A stretch of DNA of 64,000 nt from Terriglobus tenax (GTDB taxonomy: Bacteria > Acidobacteriota > Terriglobia > Terriglobales > Acidobacteriaceae). Below are positions 51,926-62,400 of the stretch, in pieces. A program made the position numbers and the translations under genes. Location of the stretch: assembly GCF_025685395.1 (NCBI RefSeq), contig NZ_JAGSYA010000004.1, forward strand, positions 1-64,000. Reading direction: 5' to 3'. The stretch's first letter is position 1, and each line of letters starts with the position of its first letter. Under the pieces are notes generated by a model, which was given only the letters and a program-made list of their open reading frames with translations, did no database searches and was not told the origin of the DNA.

Positions 51926-54900
51926 ATGCGCAAACGGATCGAATCCGTGCGATTGATGTGCTTCTACCTGCTTCTTGTTCTTGGCCTCGTGATTCTCAGT
52001 CCAGTTGCTGGATGGGCGCAGTTTGAAAATGCGTCTGTTCTTGGCTATGTGCGAGATAAATCCGGTGCTGCTCTTCCGGCAGCTACGGTGACGCTGACCA
52101 ATACAGGAACGAATGTCTCGCAGACGGCGAAGACAGACGGTGAAGGCAAGTTCGAATTTAACTCTGTCAACATCGGTACCTACGTTGTGACGGCGGAATC
52201 CGCCGGCTTCCAGACAACCAAAACAGCTCCTTTTCAGTTGACGGTCAATGCCCGTCAGCGCGTCGACGTGAGTGTGGCCCCCGGCTCCGTCAGTGACACG
52301 GTGGAAGTAACCGCCGCCGCCCAGATTCTGGATACCGAAACCAGCTCCCGTTCGACCGTTGTCGGCACGCGTGAAGTCGAAAACCTTCCCCTGAACGGCC
52401 GCAGCTATGCTGACCTCGCACTGCTTGTTCCAGGTACCCGTAAGTCTGCCCTGCAGAATCAGTCGACTTCAAGCCGCGAAGCTTCGTTCAACGTGAATGG
52501 ACAGCGTTCGGCTTTCAATAACTTCCTGCTCGACGGTCTGGACAACAACAACTACGGCACCTCGAACCAGGGCTTTGCCAACGAGAACATTCCTCCTTCG
52601 CCTGATGCTGTCAGCGAGTTCCGTGTCGAAGTTAACAATTACTCGGCAGAGTACGGTCGTACCACCGGTGCTGTGATCAACGCAGCGATCCGCCGTGGAA
52701 CCAACCAGATTCACGGTCGCGTATGGGACTACCACCGCAATGGCGCATTCAATGCCATCGGACCCTTCCTGGCTGTCGGCGCAACCAAGCCGAAGTTCGT
52801 TCGTAATCAGTTCGGCGGAACCTTTGGCGCTCCCATCTGGAAAGACCACACCTTCTTCTTCGGAGATTACGAAGGTGTTCGTCTGATCTTCAACAATCCC
52901 AGCACTCCTTCAACCCTTCCGACTGCAAATCAGCGCTCAGGATTGTTCTACCTCAACGATCAAACCTCTGATCCTTCTAGTGCAATTCCCCTGCGCAATC
53001 CCATTACGGGTCGCTTGTACAACGGAAGCATCCCGGTTTCTGACCAGACACAGTTTGCACGTGCGGTCCTGGCCGCTTTGCCTGCAACGAATGTCTCGAA
53101 TGCGCTTTCCAACAACCTCACGATCTCGCCGCGCGGCATTATCACCGACAACAAGGGCGACGGACGTGTCGACCATACCTTCAACAGCCGTTGGACTATC
53201 TTTGGCCGCTACAGCGAGCACCGCGGATACATCTTCGATCCGCCGGGAATCACGGGTCGTGCAGGTGGTAACTCGAACGGCAACGTCAACATCAAAAACC
53301 GTGCGGTTGCTGGCGGTGTCACCTGGACAATTTCGACCAACAAGCTGTTGGACATCCGCTTTGGCTACTCGAAGAACGAGGGCGGCAAGTTTCCGGTAGG
53401 TACCGGTCAGCCTTCCATGCTGGTTGAGAATGGCATCACCAACGGCCTGCCGACTGATCCCATCGTTGTCCGTTCGCTCAATGCGCAGTCGGTTACAGGC
53501 TACTCGCAGTTTGGCGCACAGAGCTCGAATCCACAATTCCAGAACCCCACCATCTATAACCCGAAGGCGAACTACACCTGGATACTCGGAAAGCACAGCG
53601 TGAAGCTCGGCTATGAGTTCCAGAAGGTCAACACCCAGTTGAACGACTTCAACCCGAGCTACGGAGCCGATACCTACGCCGGTGTTTTCTCAAGCAATGG
53701 TGAGCCGACGAATAAGACGGTCACGACTGCATCTGCCACGACTTACGCTGCGCAGCTCCAGCAGGCCCGTAACCTTGCCGACTTCATGTTCGGCAATCGT
53801 TCGCAGTATCAACTCACCACCTATGCCATCGTCAACCTGCGCCAGATGTTCAACTTTATGTACATCCAGGACGATATCAAACTGTCGCCCAAGCTGACGA
53901 TGAACGCGGGTCTGCGGTACGAGATCGCCACTCCGCAGTATGAGCGTGATAACCGTCTTGCCAACTTCAACCCGGTTACCGCAACCACTGGGGCACTGGT
54001 CCAGGCGACTAACGATGGTATCTCTGGCCGCGCTCAGGTCAACACTCCGATGACCAACATCGGACCGCGCTTTGGTCTCAGCTATGGAGCTACTGACAAG
54101 CTTGTGCTTCGTACTGGTTATGGCATTGGCTTCACGCAGTGGAATCGTGCCGGTGGTGAAAATAATCTCACCTACAATGGCCCGAACGTCGTAAACGCCA
54201 GCATCACACAGTCCATTGCGAACCCGCTCTGCACCACTGACACGCAGTTGCAGTCCTCCTGCTTCCGTCAGACGCAGCAGGGATACGCTGTCGGTTTGAC
54301 GACGGCAGCCTACTTCAACCCGCTCAACGTACTCAGCCGCTACATCCCCAAGAATTTCAAGACGGGCTATGTGCAGAGCTACCACGCCGGCATCCAGTAC
54401 CAGCTCCCTGGTGGAATCGTTGCTGACCTTGCCTACGTAGGCAATAAGGCTACCCACCTGCAGGTACTTGCTGACTATAACCAGGCCACACCTTGCACCG
54501 GCACCTGCGGTAACCTGCAGGCACGTCGCCCGATTACCAACTTCGCCGGCATCGAGATCGCATACGGTGCGGGATCGGCAAATTACAACTCGTTGCAGTT
54601 CAAGGTACAGAAGCGCGCCCAGATGGGCTTGTTCTTCATGAACTCCTTTACCTGGGGTCGCGTTTTTGATATCTCCTCCGGTCACCTCGAGACCGCAGGT
54701 GGCGATAACTCACGCATCAACTACGCAAATCCTCGTGGTGACTACGGTCCGGGCGGGTACGACCAGCCGCTCACCGATGTTTTCTCCACCGTGTATGACC
54801 TGCCGTATGGTCATGGCCGTCATTGGGGTGGTAGCTCGAACTACTTCATGAACGCTGTCTTCGGCGGATGGCAGATGAACATCATCAACAACATGAGCAG

Positions 54901-55345
54901 CGGTCTTCCCATCAACGTCAACTACTCGCTCTCATCGTCCTCCTCGCTTTACGTCAGTGATCTGGTGACCTACCGTCCTAGCCATTCGGCTGCGGGCGGT
55001 CCAATCACCAGCTCTGCTTCTACACGTACAAAATCGTCAACGGCTCTGAGCGGCTACTTTAACTCAGCAGCTCTCGCCAACCCGACGACCAGTGCGTGGG
55101 GCAATGTCTCGCGTAATTCTGAGCGTGGCTATGCCATCTTCTCCACGGACTTCGGTCTGCATAAGGCGTTCCCCCTGTGGAGCGACTCATCGAACCTCGA
55201 CCTCCGTGCAGAAGCCTTCAATGTGCTGAACAAAACCAACTATGCTCAGCCCAACAGCACGTTCGGTAGCTCCAGCTTCGGCCAGATCACGAGCGTGTTT
55301 GGCAACCCACGTCAGCTGCAGCTTGCGGCGAAGATCATCTTCTAA
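51926..55345 (+). CDS. Oar-like TonB-dependent receptor
   Basis: The 1,139-residue outer-membrane protein begins with a signal peptide (LMCFYLLLVLGLVILSPVA, cut near GWAQF), then a carboxypeptidase-regulatory-like beta sandwich (YVRDKSGAALPAATVTLTNTGT) and a plug domain (NLPLNGRSYADLALLVPGTR; NVNGQRSAFNNFLLDGLDNN). The rest forms a large beta barrel ending LAAKIIF with a terminal aromatic. Such receptors are very numerous in Acidobacteriota and may take up glycans or peptides. AAAGGAG lies nine bases before the ATG. A 17-bp perfect hairpin follows the stop. Confidence 0.93.
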   Translation: MRKRIESVRLMCFYLLLVLGLVILSPVAGWAQFENASVLGYVRDKSGAALPAATVTLTNTGTNVSQTAKTDGEGKFEFNSVNIGTYVVTAESAGFQTTKTAPFQLTVNARQRVDVSVAPGSVSDTVEVTAAAQILDTETSSRSTVVGTREVENLPLNGRSYADLALLVPGTRKSALQNQSTSSREASFNVNGQRSAFNNFLLDGLDNNNYGTSNQGFANENIPPSPDAVSEFRVEVNNYSAEYGRTTGAVINAAIRRGTNQIHGRVWDYHRNGAFNAIGPFLAVGATKPKFVRNQFGGTFGAPIWKDHTFFFGDYEGVRLIFNNPSTPSTLPTANQRSGLFYLNDQTSDPSSAIPLRNPITGRLYNGSIPVSDQTQFARAVLAALPATNVSNALSNNLTISPRGIITDNKGDGRVDHTFNSRWTIFGRYSEHRGYIFDPPGITGRAGGNSNGNVNIKNRAVAGGVTWTISTNKLLDIRFGYSKNEGGKFPVGTGQPSMLVENGITNGLPTDPIVVRSLNAQSVTGYSQFGAQSSNPQFQNPTIYNPKANYTWILGKHSVKLGYEFQKVNTQLNDFNPSYGADTYAGVFSSNGEPTNKTVTTASATTYAAQLQQARNLADFMFGNRSQYQLTTYAIVNLRQMFNFMYIQDDIKLSPKLTMNAGLRYEIATPQYERDNRLANFNPVTATTGALVQATNDGISGRAQVNTPMTNIGPRFGLSYGATDKLVLRTGYGIGFTQWNRAGGENNLTYNGPNVVNASITQSIANPLCTTDTQLQSSCFRQTQQGYAVGLTTAAYFNPLNVLSRYIPKNFKTGYVQSYHAGIQYQLPGGIVADLAYVGNKATHLQVLADYNQATPCTGTCGNLQARRPITNFAGIEIAYGAGSANYNSLQFKVQKRAQMGLFFMNSFTWGRVFDISSGHLETAGGDNSRINYANPRGDYGPGGYDQPLTDVFSTVYDLPYGHGRHWGGSSNYFMNAVFGGWQMNIINNMSSGLPINVNYSLSSSSSLYVSDLVTYRPSHSAAGGPITSSASTRTKSSTALSGYFNSAALANPTTSAWGNVSRNSERGYAIFSTDFGLHKAFPLWSDSSNLDLRAEAFNVLNKTNYAQPNSTFGSSSFGQITSVFGNPRQLQLAAKIIF

Positions 55346-55359
55346 GCAACCACTCACCA

Positions 55360-55396
55360 ACACATAAGGGCGGCCCGATGGGCCGCCCTTATGTGT
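55360..55396. terminator. Perfect 17-bp hairpin between convergent genes
   Basis: ACACATAAGGGCGGCCC (55360-55376), loop GAT, GGGCCGCCCTTATGTGT (55380-55396): a perfect 17-pair stem placed between the TonB receptor and the convergent glycosyltransferase. The T-tract is weak on both strands. It is probably a shared terminator. Confidence 0.6.
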
Positions 55397-55412
55397 TCAG
55401 AAAAAGAACGCG

Positions 55413-56162
55413 TTACTGTTGTTCCGCTTCGCTGGGATTTTCCCAGTAGCGATGGTCATTTTCGAAGTACGAATCATTCCACGTGTTCAGCATCGTACGG
55501 AAGAAAAGGAAGACCATCCGGAAGCGCCCCGTCCGCAAAAAACGGCGGTTGGAGGTTAGGATGTGTCCGCGCAGGATGCCAAAGCGACGTGGAGAGATCT
55601 GCCGCGTCAGGTGATAATCCTCGGCAAACAGGGCTGACTCATCAAACCCGCCCAGGCGTTGAAATGCCGCTGTTTCAAACAGCAGGAACATCCCCGTTCC
55701 AAACGGCTTGGTGAACGACCCGATGCGCTGCATCAGATTATTCGCAAAATACAACGCATGGTCGAACGGATTGCGGCTGATGCAGCGGATGGAAGTCGTC
55801 AGGCAGTGGAGACGTCTGCGGCGGAGCAGGCGGAGAGCACGGCGTATCAGCGTCGTATCGTCCAGCTCAATATCGGCATCGAGAAAGAGCAGGTAAGGTG
55901 TCGCAGCCGCCCGCGCGCCGGCATTTCTGCCAACCGAAGGAAGTCCACCGGGAATCACCTTGACCTGCAGGCTATCTGCAAAAGCCAGTGCCGCTTCGGC
56001 TGTGCCATCGGTCGATCCGGCATCGGCGACAATGACCGGCACGGAGCGCATCGCAGGATAGTCCTGCCGCGCCAGGCAGTTCAGAAGCCTTGGCAGATAA
56101 GTAATCTCATTCTTGGCTGGAATGACGATGGTCAGTTCGGGGCTTGGGCACACAGCGTCCAT
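55413..56162 (-). CDS. Glycosyltransferase, family 2
   Basis: The 249-residue GT-A fold enzyme begins near the motif LTIVIPAKNEITYLPRLLN, then VIVADAGSTDGTAEAA and the DxD-type LLFLDADIELDD, with GGFDESALFAEDYHL for the acceptor side. A hydrophobic segment is weak, so it is probably a soluble or peripheral transferase of envelope sugars. The ATG at 56162 is preferred; an in-frame TTG at 56186 gives eight more residues. It faces the TonB receptor gene. Confidence 0.85.
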   Translation of the reverse strand: MDAVCPSPELTIVIPAKNEITYLPRLLNCLARQDYPAMRSVPVIVADAGSTDGTAEAALAFADSLQVKVIPGGLPSVGRNAGARAAATPYLLFLDADIELDDTTLIRRALRLLRRRRLHCLTTSIRCISRNPFDHALYFANNLMQRIGSFTKPFGTGMFLLFETAAFQRLGGFDESALFAEDYHLTRQISPRRFGILRGHILTSNRRFLRTGRFRMVFLFFRTMLNTWNDSYFENDHRYWENPSEAEQQ

Positions 56163-56232
56163 GCTCAAGCATGCGTAGAAGGGCAATGCTGGCAGGTGAA
56201 ACCTTCGTGAAATCCCGGTAAACAGTGGCAGG

Positions 56233-57969
56233 TTACCGCTCCAGGTACCCTACAGGGAGCAACCCTCGGACCGAATTGCCAAGGTAGAGGCGGTCATCTG
56301 GCAACAAATCCGCCAGAGTCACTGACCGCTCCTCGGGAGCAAGATGCGCACGAAGAATCCCCGGCAGCACGCCATCCGCTAATGGGGGCGTAAGCAAATG
56401 CCCATTGCGTTCCACAAAGAAATTTGTGATGCAGCCTTCCGTGAGGTGGCCTTGCTCATTGACGAAAAGTACCTCGTCGAAGCCGCGCGTACGAGCCATT
56501 GCAAGCTCATCGTCGTAAAGAGTACGGCGCGTGGTCTTGTGATGCAGAAAGACATCCAGCGAATTCGTACGCTGTGGCGACAGTAAAACCCGCAGAGGGC
56601 GGTTCTCAAGAACAATGACCACGGACGTTATGGAGCAAGCTCCCGAGCGCTCTAGCAGTAGGCGGATGCGATGTGTTCCTTCCAGTTTCTGTGCCGCAAC
56701 CAGCAGCTCTTTCTCCATTGCGGTGGGATCGAAGCGGAATCCGAAGTACTCCGCTGACTGCTGCAGCCGCGCAAGATGCTCTGTAAGAAAGTGGACACGG
56801 TTGCCATCCCACAGCATTGTTTCAATTAGCTGGAATGGCTGCGAGTCCTGTTGCAGGAACGATCCCTTCAGGCGCGTCTCTTCATACTCGGCTGCCGCAT
56901 CCGAGTCATACGTGATGCCTGCACCTACCCCCATGTTTGCCGTCCCGTCCTGCAGAGTGATAGTGCGAATGGCTACCGAGAAGCATGCTTCGTTGTCCGG
57001 CGCGATAAAGCCGATGCATCCTGTGTACACTCCCCGCGGCCTGTCCTCGAGCGAATGAATCAGTTCCATCGTCTTAATCTTGGGAGCCCCAACGATGGAC
57101 CCGGAAGGGAAAAGCGCACGGAAGATATCGGCGTATCCCGTTTCCGGCTTCAAATCAGCACAGATGGTTGAGGTCATCTGGTGCAGCGTAGGATAGCGCT
57201 CCACCTGGAAAAGCCCGCGGACATGAACAGAACCCGTTGCGCAGATACGGCCAAGATCATTACGAAGCAGGTCAACAATCATCAGGTTCTCGGCGCGGTT
57301 CTTCTCATCGTTTGCCAGCCATTGCATCCGCTGCTGGTCTTCGCTCAGATTACGCCCGCGCTGCGCGGTGCCTTTCATCGGGCGTGTTGTGATGCGGGCC
57401 TCTTCACGTTGAAAAAACAACTCGGGCGAAGCTGACAGAATCTGCGCCTCACCGGTATTCACAAAAGCGCCAAACTCGACCGGCTGCACGGCCAGGATGT
57501 GATGCAGCAAATCTTCGGGGGAACAGCCATACTTCCATTCCAGTTGTGTTGTCAGATTGACCTGGTACGTATCTCCTCTTTCAATATGCTGCTTGATGCG
57601 AGCGACTTTGTGTGCAAATTGATCCTTTGTCATCAGGATGGACGCGTGTTCCAACTCGAGGGGCGGAACAGCCCCCTGGTAGCGGAATGTCTCACGCTGT
57701 GTATACAGACCAAACCATGCCAGCGGTTTTCCCTCGCCGGGCATCAAGTGACGGAGCGAGGGCTCCAGCGCATAGCCGGCCTCATAGGCCATGTATCCTG
57801 CGGCGTAGAGCCCGCTCCTGGTTGCGTCATCCAACGTCTGCAACAACCGTTCAAGCTCTTCAGCGTTGAAAGCCATAAGTGTCTCAACGGGGTTTTGAAA
57901 CAGATAGCTCGGTGCTCCCGTCTGTGCGTTGACGAGCATGACCGTGCCGGGCTGGTCGTAGGCAGACAT
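56233..57969 (-). CDS. pabB: PabB-PabC fusion: aminodeoxychorismate synthase / lyase
   Basis: The 578-residue protein joins two folate enzymes. Residues 1 to about 350 are component I of 4-amino-4-deoxychorismate synthase, with TTRPMKGTAQRGRN, VDLLRNDLGRI and FPSGSIVGAPKIKTMELIHS. The C-terminal ~220 residues are the PLP-dependent 4-amino-4-deoxychorismate lyase with HKTTRRTLYDDELA (PLP lysine) and LTEGCITNFFVERNG. Together they make p-aminobenzoate. The frame stays open upstream well past the family start, so the ATG at 57969 (MSAYDQPGTVML) was taken. PabA is not in the window. Confidence 0.9.
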   Translation of the reverse strand: MSAYDQPGTVMLVNAQTGAPSYLFQNPVETLMAFNAEELERLLQTLDDATRSGLYAAGYMAYEAGYALEPSLRHLMPGEGKPLAWFGLYTQRETFRYQGAVPPLELEHASILMTKDQFAHKVARIKQHIERGDTYQVNLTTQLEWKYGCSPEDLLHHILAVQPVEFGAFVNTGEAQILSASPELFFQREEARITTRPMKGTAQRGRNLSEDQQRMQWLANDEKNRAENLMIVDLLRNDLGRICATGSVHVRGLFQVERYPTLHQMTSTICADLKPETGYADIFRALFPSGSIVGAPKIKTMELIHSLEDRPRGVYTGCIGFIAPDNEACFSVAIRTITLQDGTANMGVGAGITYDSDAAAEYEETRLKGSFLQQDSQPFQLIETMLWDGNRVHFLTEHLARLQQSAEYFGFRFDPTAMEKELLVAAQKLEGTHRIRLLLERSGACSITSVVIVLENRPLRVLLSPQRTNSLDVFLHHKTTRRTLYDDELAMARTRGFDEVLFVNEQGHLTEGCITNFFVERNGHLLTPPLADGVLPGILRAHLAPEERSVTLADLLPDDRLYLGNSVRGLLPVGYLER

Positions 57970-58071
57970 ACTCTGTCTAGGATAAAGTGCGCCGCGCGTG
58001 GCATGATCTGGTAACGTCACATCATGCCCTCGCAACCGCAAGGGCGATCTCAAACAAGTCAGAGGCCAGCC

Positions 58072-58536
58072 GTGAAGAAGTTCCTTCTCTCCGTCGCATT
58101 TGCCATGTGTGCATTGCCCGCCGTTGTCCATGCCCAGGAGGCCCCGAAGACAGGTGTTGATGTCTCGAAGCTGCCCTTTAGCCCAGGCCTTCCCATCGGC
58201 GACACGGTTTACGTCAGCGGACATCTTGGTGTGGACCCCGCGGTCGACAAGGCTCCGCCAGCCGATCCAGAGGCGGAGGTCCGCAAGCTGCTCGACGGCA
58301 TCCAGGCCACACTCAAGACCTCCGGTCTGACGATGGACGACATGGTCTATGTGGAGGTCTTCTGCACTGACCTCAAGCTCTATCCCGCGTTCAATAAAGT
58401 TTATTCCAGCTACTTCAGCAAGCCATATCCGGCGCGCGCCTTTATCGGTGTAAAGGATCTGCTCTTTGGCGCCCACTTTGAAGTGATGGGGCTTGCCGTG
58501 AAGAATGGAGCGCAGCAGAAGAAGGGAACCAGATAA
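58072..58536 (+). CDS. Exported RidA-family protein
   Basis: The 154-residue protein has a Sec signal peptide (KKFLLSVAFAMCALPAVVHA) followed by a RidA/YjgF fold: FSPGLPIGDTVYVSGHLGVD, TLKTSGLTMDDMVYVEVFCTDL, FNKVYSSYF and ARAFIGVKDLLFGAHFEVMG with the conserved arginine. RidA enzymes hydrolyse reactive enamine/imine products of PLP enzymes. The start is read as GTG 58072; an ATG at 58024 would put 16 residues before the signal peptide. The gene is three bases before a PLP-enzyme gene. An exported RidA is unusual. Confidence 0.85.
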   Translation: MKKFLLSVAFAMCALPAVVHAQEAPKTGVDVSKLPFSPGLPIGDTVYVSGHLGVDPAVDKAPPADPEAEVRKLLDGIQATLKTSGLTMDDMVYVEVFCTDLKLYPAFNKVYSSYFSKPYPARAFIGVKDLLFGAHFEVMGLAVKNGAQQKKGTR

Positions 58537-58539
58537 CCC

Positions 58540-59763
58540 ATGCAACCTACGCGGCGCAGTGTGATGAAGTCGGCTCTTGGCCTGCATCTTTCCATGGCTG
58601 TCTCCAGGGCCTGGGCCGTCGCTGCTGCGCCGCAGTTTCCTGACCGGCAGAACTTCCAGTTCTCCGGCACTTTTCTCGATGCGGCCTACACGCATCCCAT
58701 GTGTCTTGCTGCGTACAATGCGGGGAAAGCCTTTCTTGAAAGCCGCGTGCATCAGCCAGCTATCTCCTGGCCTCGGACCAATCCGCGCAACGCCGCGGTG
58801 CAGGCCTTTGCGGAGTTGATCAATGCTGCGCCGGCGGAGGTCGCCGTCGTCCCCAGCACCATGGGTGGCGAGAACATGCTCTGCGCAGCGCTTGGACTTG
58901 GGCCGCAGGCGGGTGTAGTTACGGATGCCTATCATTACGACGCATCGCTGGCTATGTATGGTGAAATGGAGCGCGCCGGCATCCCGGTCACCGTATTGGA
59001 AGCGAAGAACAACCGCGTCGATCTTGCCGACCTGGATCGAGCCATCACAAAAAATACGCGCCTGGTGGCCATCTCGCAGATTGCGAGCCTCACAGGCTTT
59101 CAGCATGACCTGAAAGCTGTGTGTGAGATTGCCCACTCAAAGGGAACTCTGGTCTACGCCGACATCGTACAGGCCGCAGGAGCAGTCCCCATCGATGTGA
59201 AGCAGAGCGGTGTCGACTTTGCCTGCGCGGGAACCTATAAGTGGCTGATGGGTGACTTCGGTATCGGCTTTCTGTATGTGCGGCCAGACCGGCTCGCACA
59301 ACTCCGCCGTGTGCAGTGGGGCTGGCGCTCGTTTTCAAACGAAGCGCATCACATTTTACCCTTTGACGATCCCGGCCCTGCCATCGGGACATGGACCGAA
59401 GCCGCCAGCACCGCTGCACATTTCGAAGCCGGTAGCCCGGCCTGGGGAGCGCTTGCATCGGCTGCTGCATCCATCGGGTTCGTCCGCTCCATCGGTGTCG
59501 AAAATATCCAGCGCTATCGCCAACCGATGATCGACCGGCTGCAGCAGGAACTTCCTGCGTTCGGCTTCCTGCCTCTAACTCCCGCTCCAACCACCGGACC
59601 GACCGTCGCTTTTGCTTATAAAGGTGCGCAGGCAAAGTTTGCCGCTGCGCTGGAGGCAGAAAAGATAAAGATCACCCTGCGCGAACACCACGTCCGCATC
59701 TCCGTGTCGATCTACAACGACATGGAAGATATTGATCGGCTGCTGCGTGTCTTGAAGGCGTAG
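58540..59763 (+). CDS. Tat-exported class V PLP enzyme (aminotransferase/epimerase-like)
   Basis: The 407-residue protein starts with a twin-arginine-like signal (TRRSVMKSALGLH, then AVSRAWAVAA), as expected for a protein folded around PLP before export. It has the class V aminotransferase fold of the isopenicillin N epimerase/NifS type: VVPSTMGGENMLCAALG, VYADIVQAAGAVPID (Asp208) and the PLP lysine Lys234 in AGTYKWLMGDFG. The reaction is not fixed: epimerase, lyase or aminotransferase are possible. It lies three bases after the exported RidA and 12 before an L,D-transpeptidase gene. Confidence 0.88.
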   Translation: MQPTRRSVMKSALGLHLSMAVSRAWAVAAAPQFPDRQNFQFSGTFLDAAYTHPMCLAAYNAGKAFLESRVHQPAISWPRTNPRNAAVQAFAELINAAPAEVAVVPSTMGGENMLCAALGLGPQAGVVTDAYHYDASLAMYGEMERAGIPVTVLEAKNNRVDLADLDRAITKNTRLVAISQIASLTGFQHDLKAVCEIAHSKGTLVYADIVQAAGAVPIDVKQSGVDFACAGTYKWLMGDFGIGFLYVRPDRLAQLRRVQWGWRSFSNEAHHILPFDDPGPAIGTWTEAASTAAHFEAGSPAWGALASAAASIGFVRSIGVENIQRYRQPMIDRLQQELPAFGFLPLTPAPTTGPTVAFAYKGAQAKFAAALEAEKIKITLREHHVRISVSIYNDMEDIDRLLRVLKA

Positions 59764-59775
59764 CAGGAAAAAAGT

Positions 59776-60303
59776 ATGAGCAGTTTGCGCTGGCTTCGAC
59801 TGTTGCTCGTGATCACAGTTCTACTGACAGTTTTTTCTTTTCTCACAACCATGCCGAGGCAGTCTTTGCCCATCGGCACACGCGCGGATCGCATTGTTGT
59901 GATGAAGCACAGTCACACTCTGTACCTGCTATCAAAGGGAACCGTGCTTAAGAGCTACCAGGTCGCGCTCGGTCGCGGTGGTCTAGCGCCCAAACGGAAG
60001 CGTGACGACAATCTTGTTCCCGAAGGAATTTACAGCCTTACCGGGCGGAACGAGTACAGCGCATTCCATCGCTCACTGCGAATCGGTTATCCTACGCCGG
60101 TGCAGAACGCTGAAGCACGTGCAGCGGGCGTCGATCCCGGCAGCGACGTTATGCTTCATGGCATTTGCAATGGACTTGGCTGGCTAGGAAGAGTTCATCG
60201 CACTGTCGATTGGACACGAGGCTGCATCGCCGTGACAGATGATGAGATTGAAGAAATATGGCGGGCGGTGCCGAATGGTACCCCCATCGACATCCGCCCA
60301 TGA
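59776..60303 (+). CDS. L,D-transpeptidase (YkuD domain)
   Basis: The 175-residue protein has a single N-terminal membrane anchor (residues 6-25) and a YkuD domain: IVVMKHSHTLYLLSKGTVLK, VPEGIYSLTGRN, His128-Gly in MLHGICNG and Cys150 in DWTRGCIAVTDDEIEE. L,D-transpeptidases make 3-3 peptidoglycan cross-links, attach lipoproteins, or add free D-amino acids to stem peptides. The gene follows the PLP-enzyme gene by 12 bases on the same strand and is probably in one transcript. It faces uvrB. Confidence 0.92.
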   Translation: MSSLRWLRLLLVITVLLTVFSFLTTMPRQSLPIGTRADRIVVMKHSHTLYLLSKGTVLKSYQVALGRGGLAPKRKRDDNLVPEGIYSLTGRNEYSAFHRSLRIGYPTPVQNAEARAAGVDPGSDVMLHGICNGLGWLGRVHRTVDWTRGCIAVTDDEIEEIWRAVPNGTPIDIRP

Positions 60304-60315
60304 TGCGGAAATCTC

Positions 60316-62304
<1,989 letters not shown>

Positions 62305-62358
62305 CTATCTAGAATAGCAGGAGAATGAAAAGCGAATATACTGACCTCTTCTTCACTG

Positions 62359-62395
62359 TGTCATCTCGACCGAAGCGAAGAGACCTGCGTTTGAC
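62359..62395 (+). repeat. Degenerate copy of an intergenic element (GTCATCTCGACC...)
   Basis: The stretch TGTCATCTCGACCGAAGCGA followed by AGAGACCTGCGTTTG resembles a scattered intergenic sequence recalled from Acidobacteriaceae genomes, which often begins GTCATCTCGACC-GAAGCGAAG. Only one copy was found in this window, between uvrB and the reductase gene. Its nature is unknown and the recall is from memory. Confidence 0.4.
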
Positions 62396-62400
62396 CAACA

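Noticed and set aside
53690-54685. Antisense frame of 331 codons in the TonB receptor gene
   Set aside because: It has no domain similarity or start signal, and the receptor gene is complete on the other strand.
57970-59136. Upstream extension of the PabB-PabC frame to nearly 970 codons
   Set aside because: The extra part runs antisense to the RidA and PLP-enzyme genes and has no PabB similarity. The family start MSAYDQPGTVML lies at 57969.
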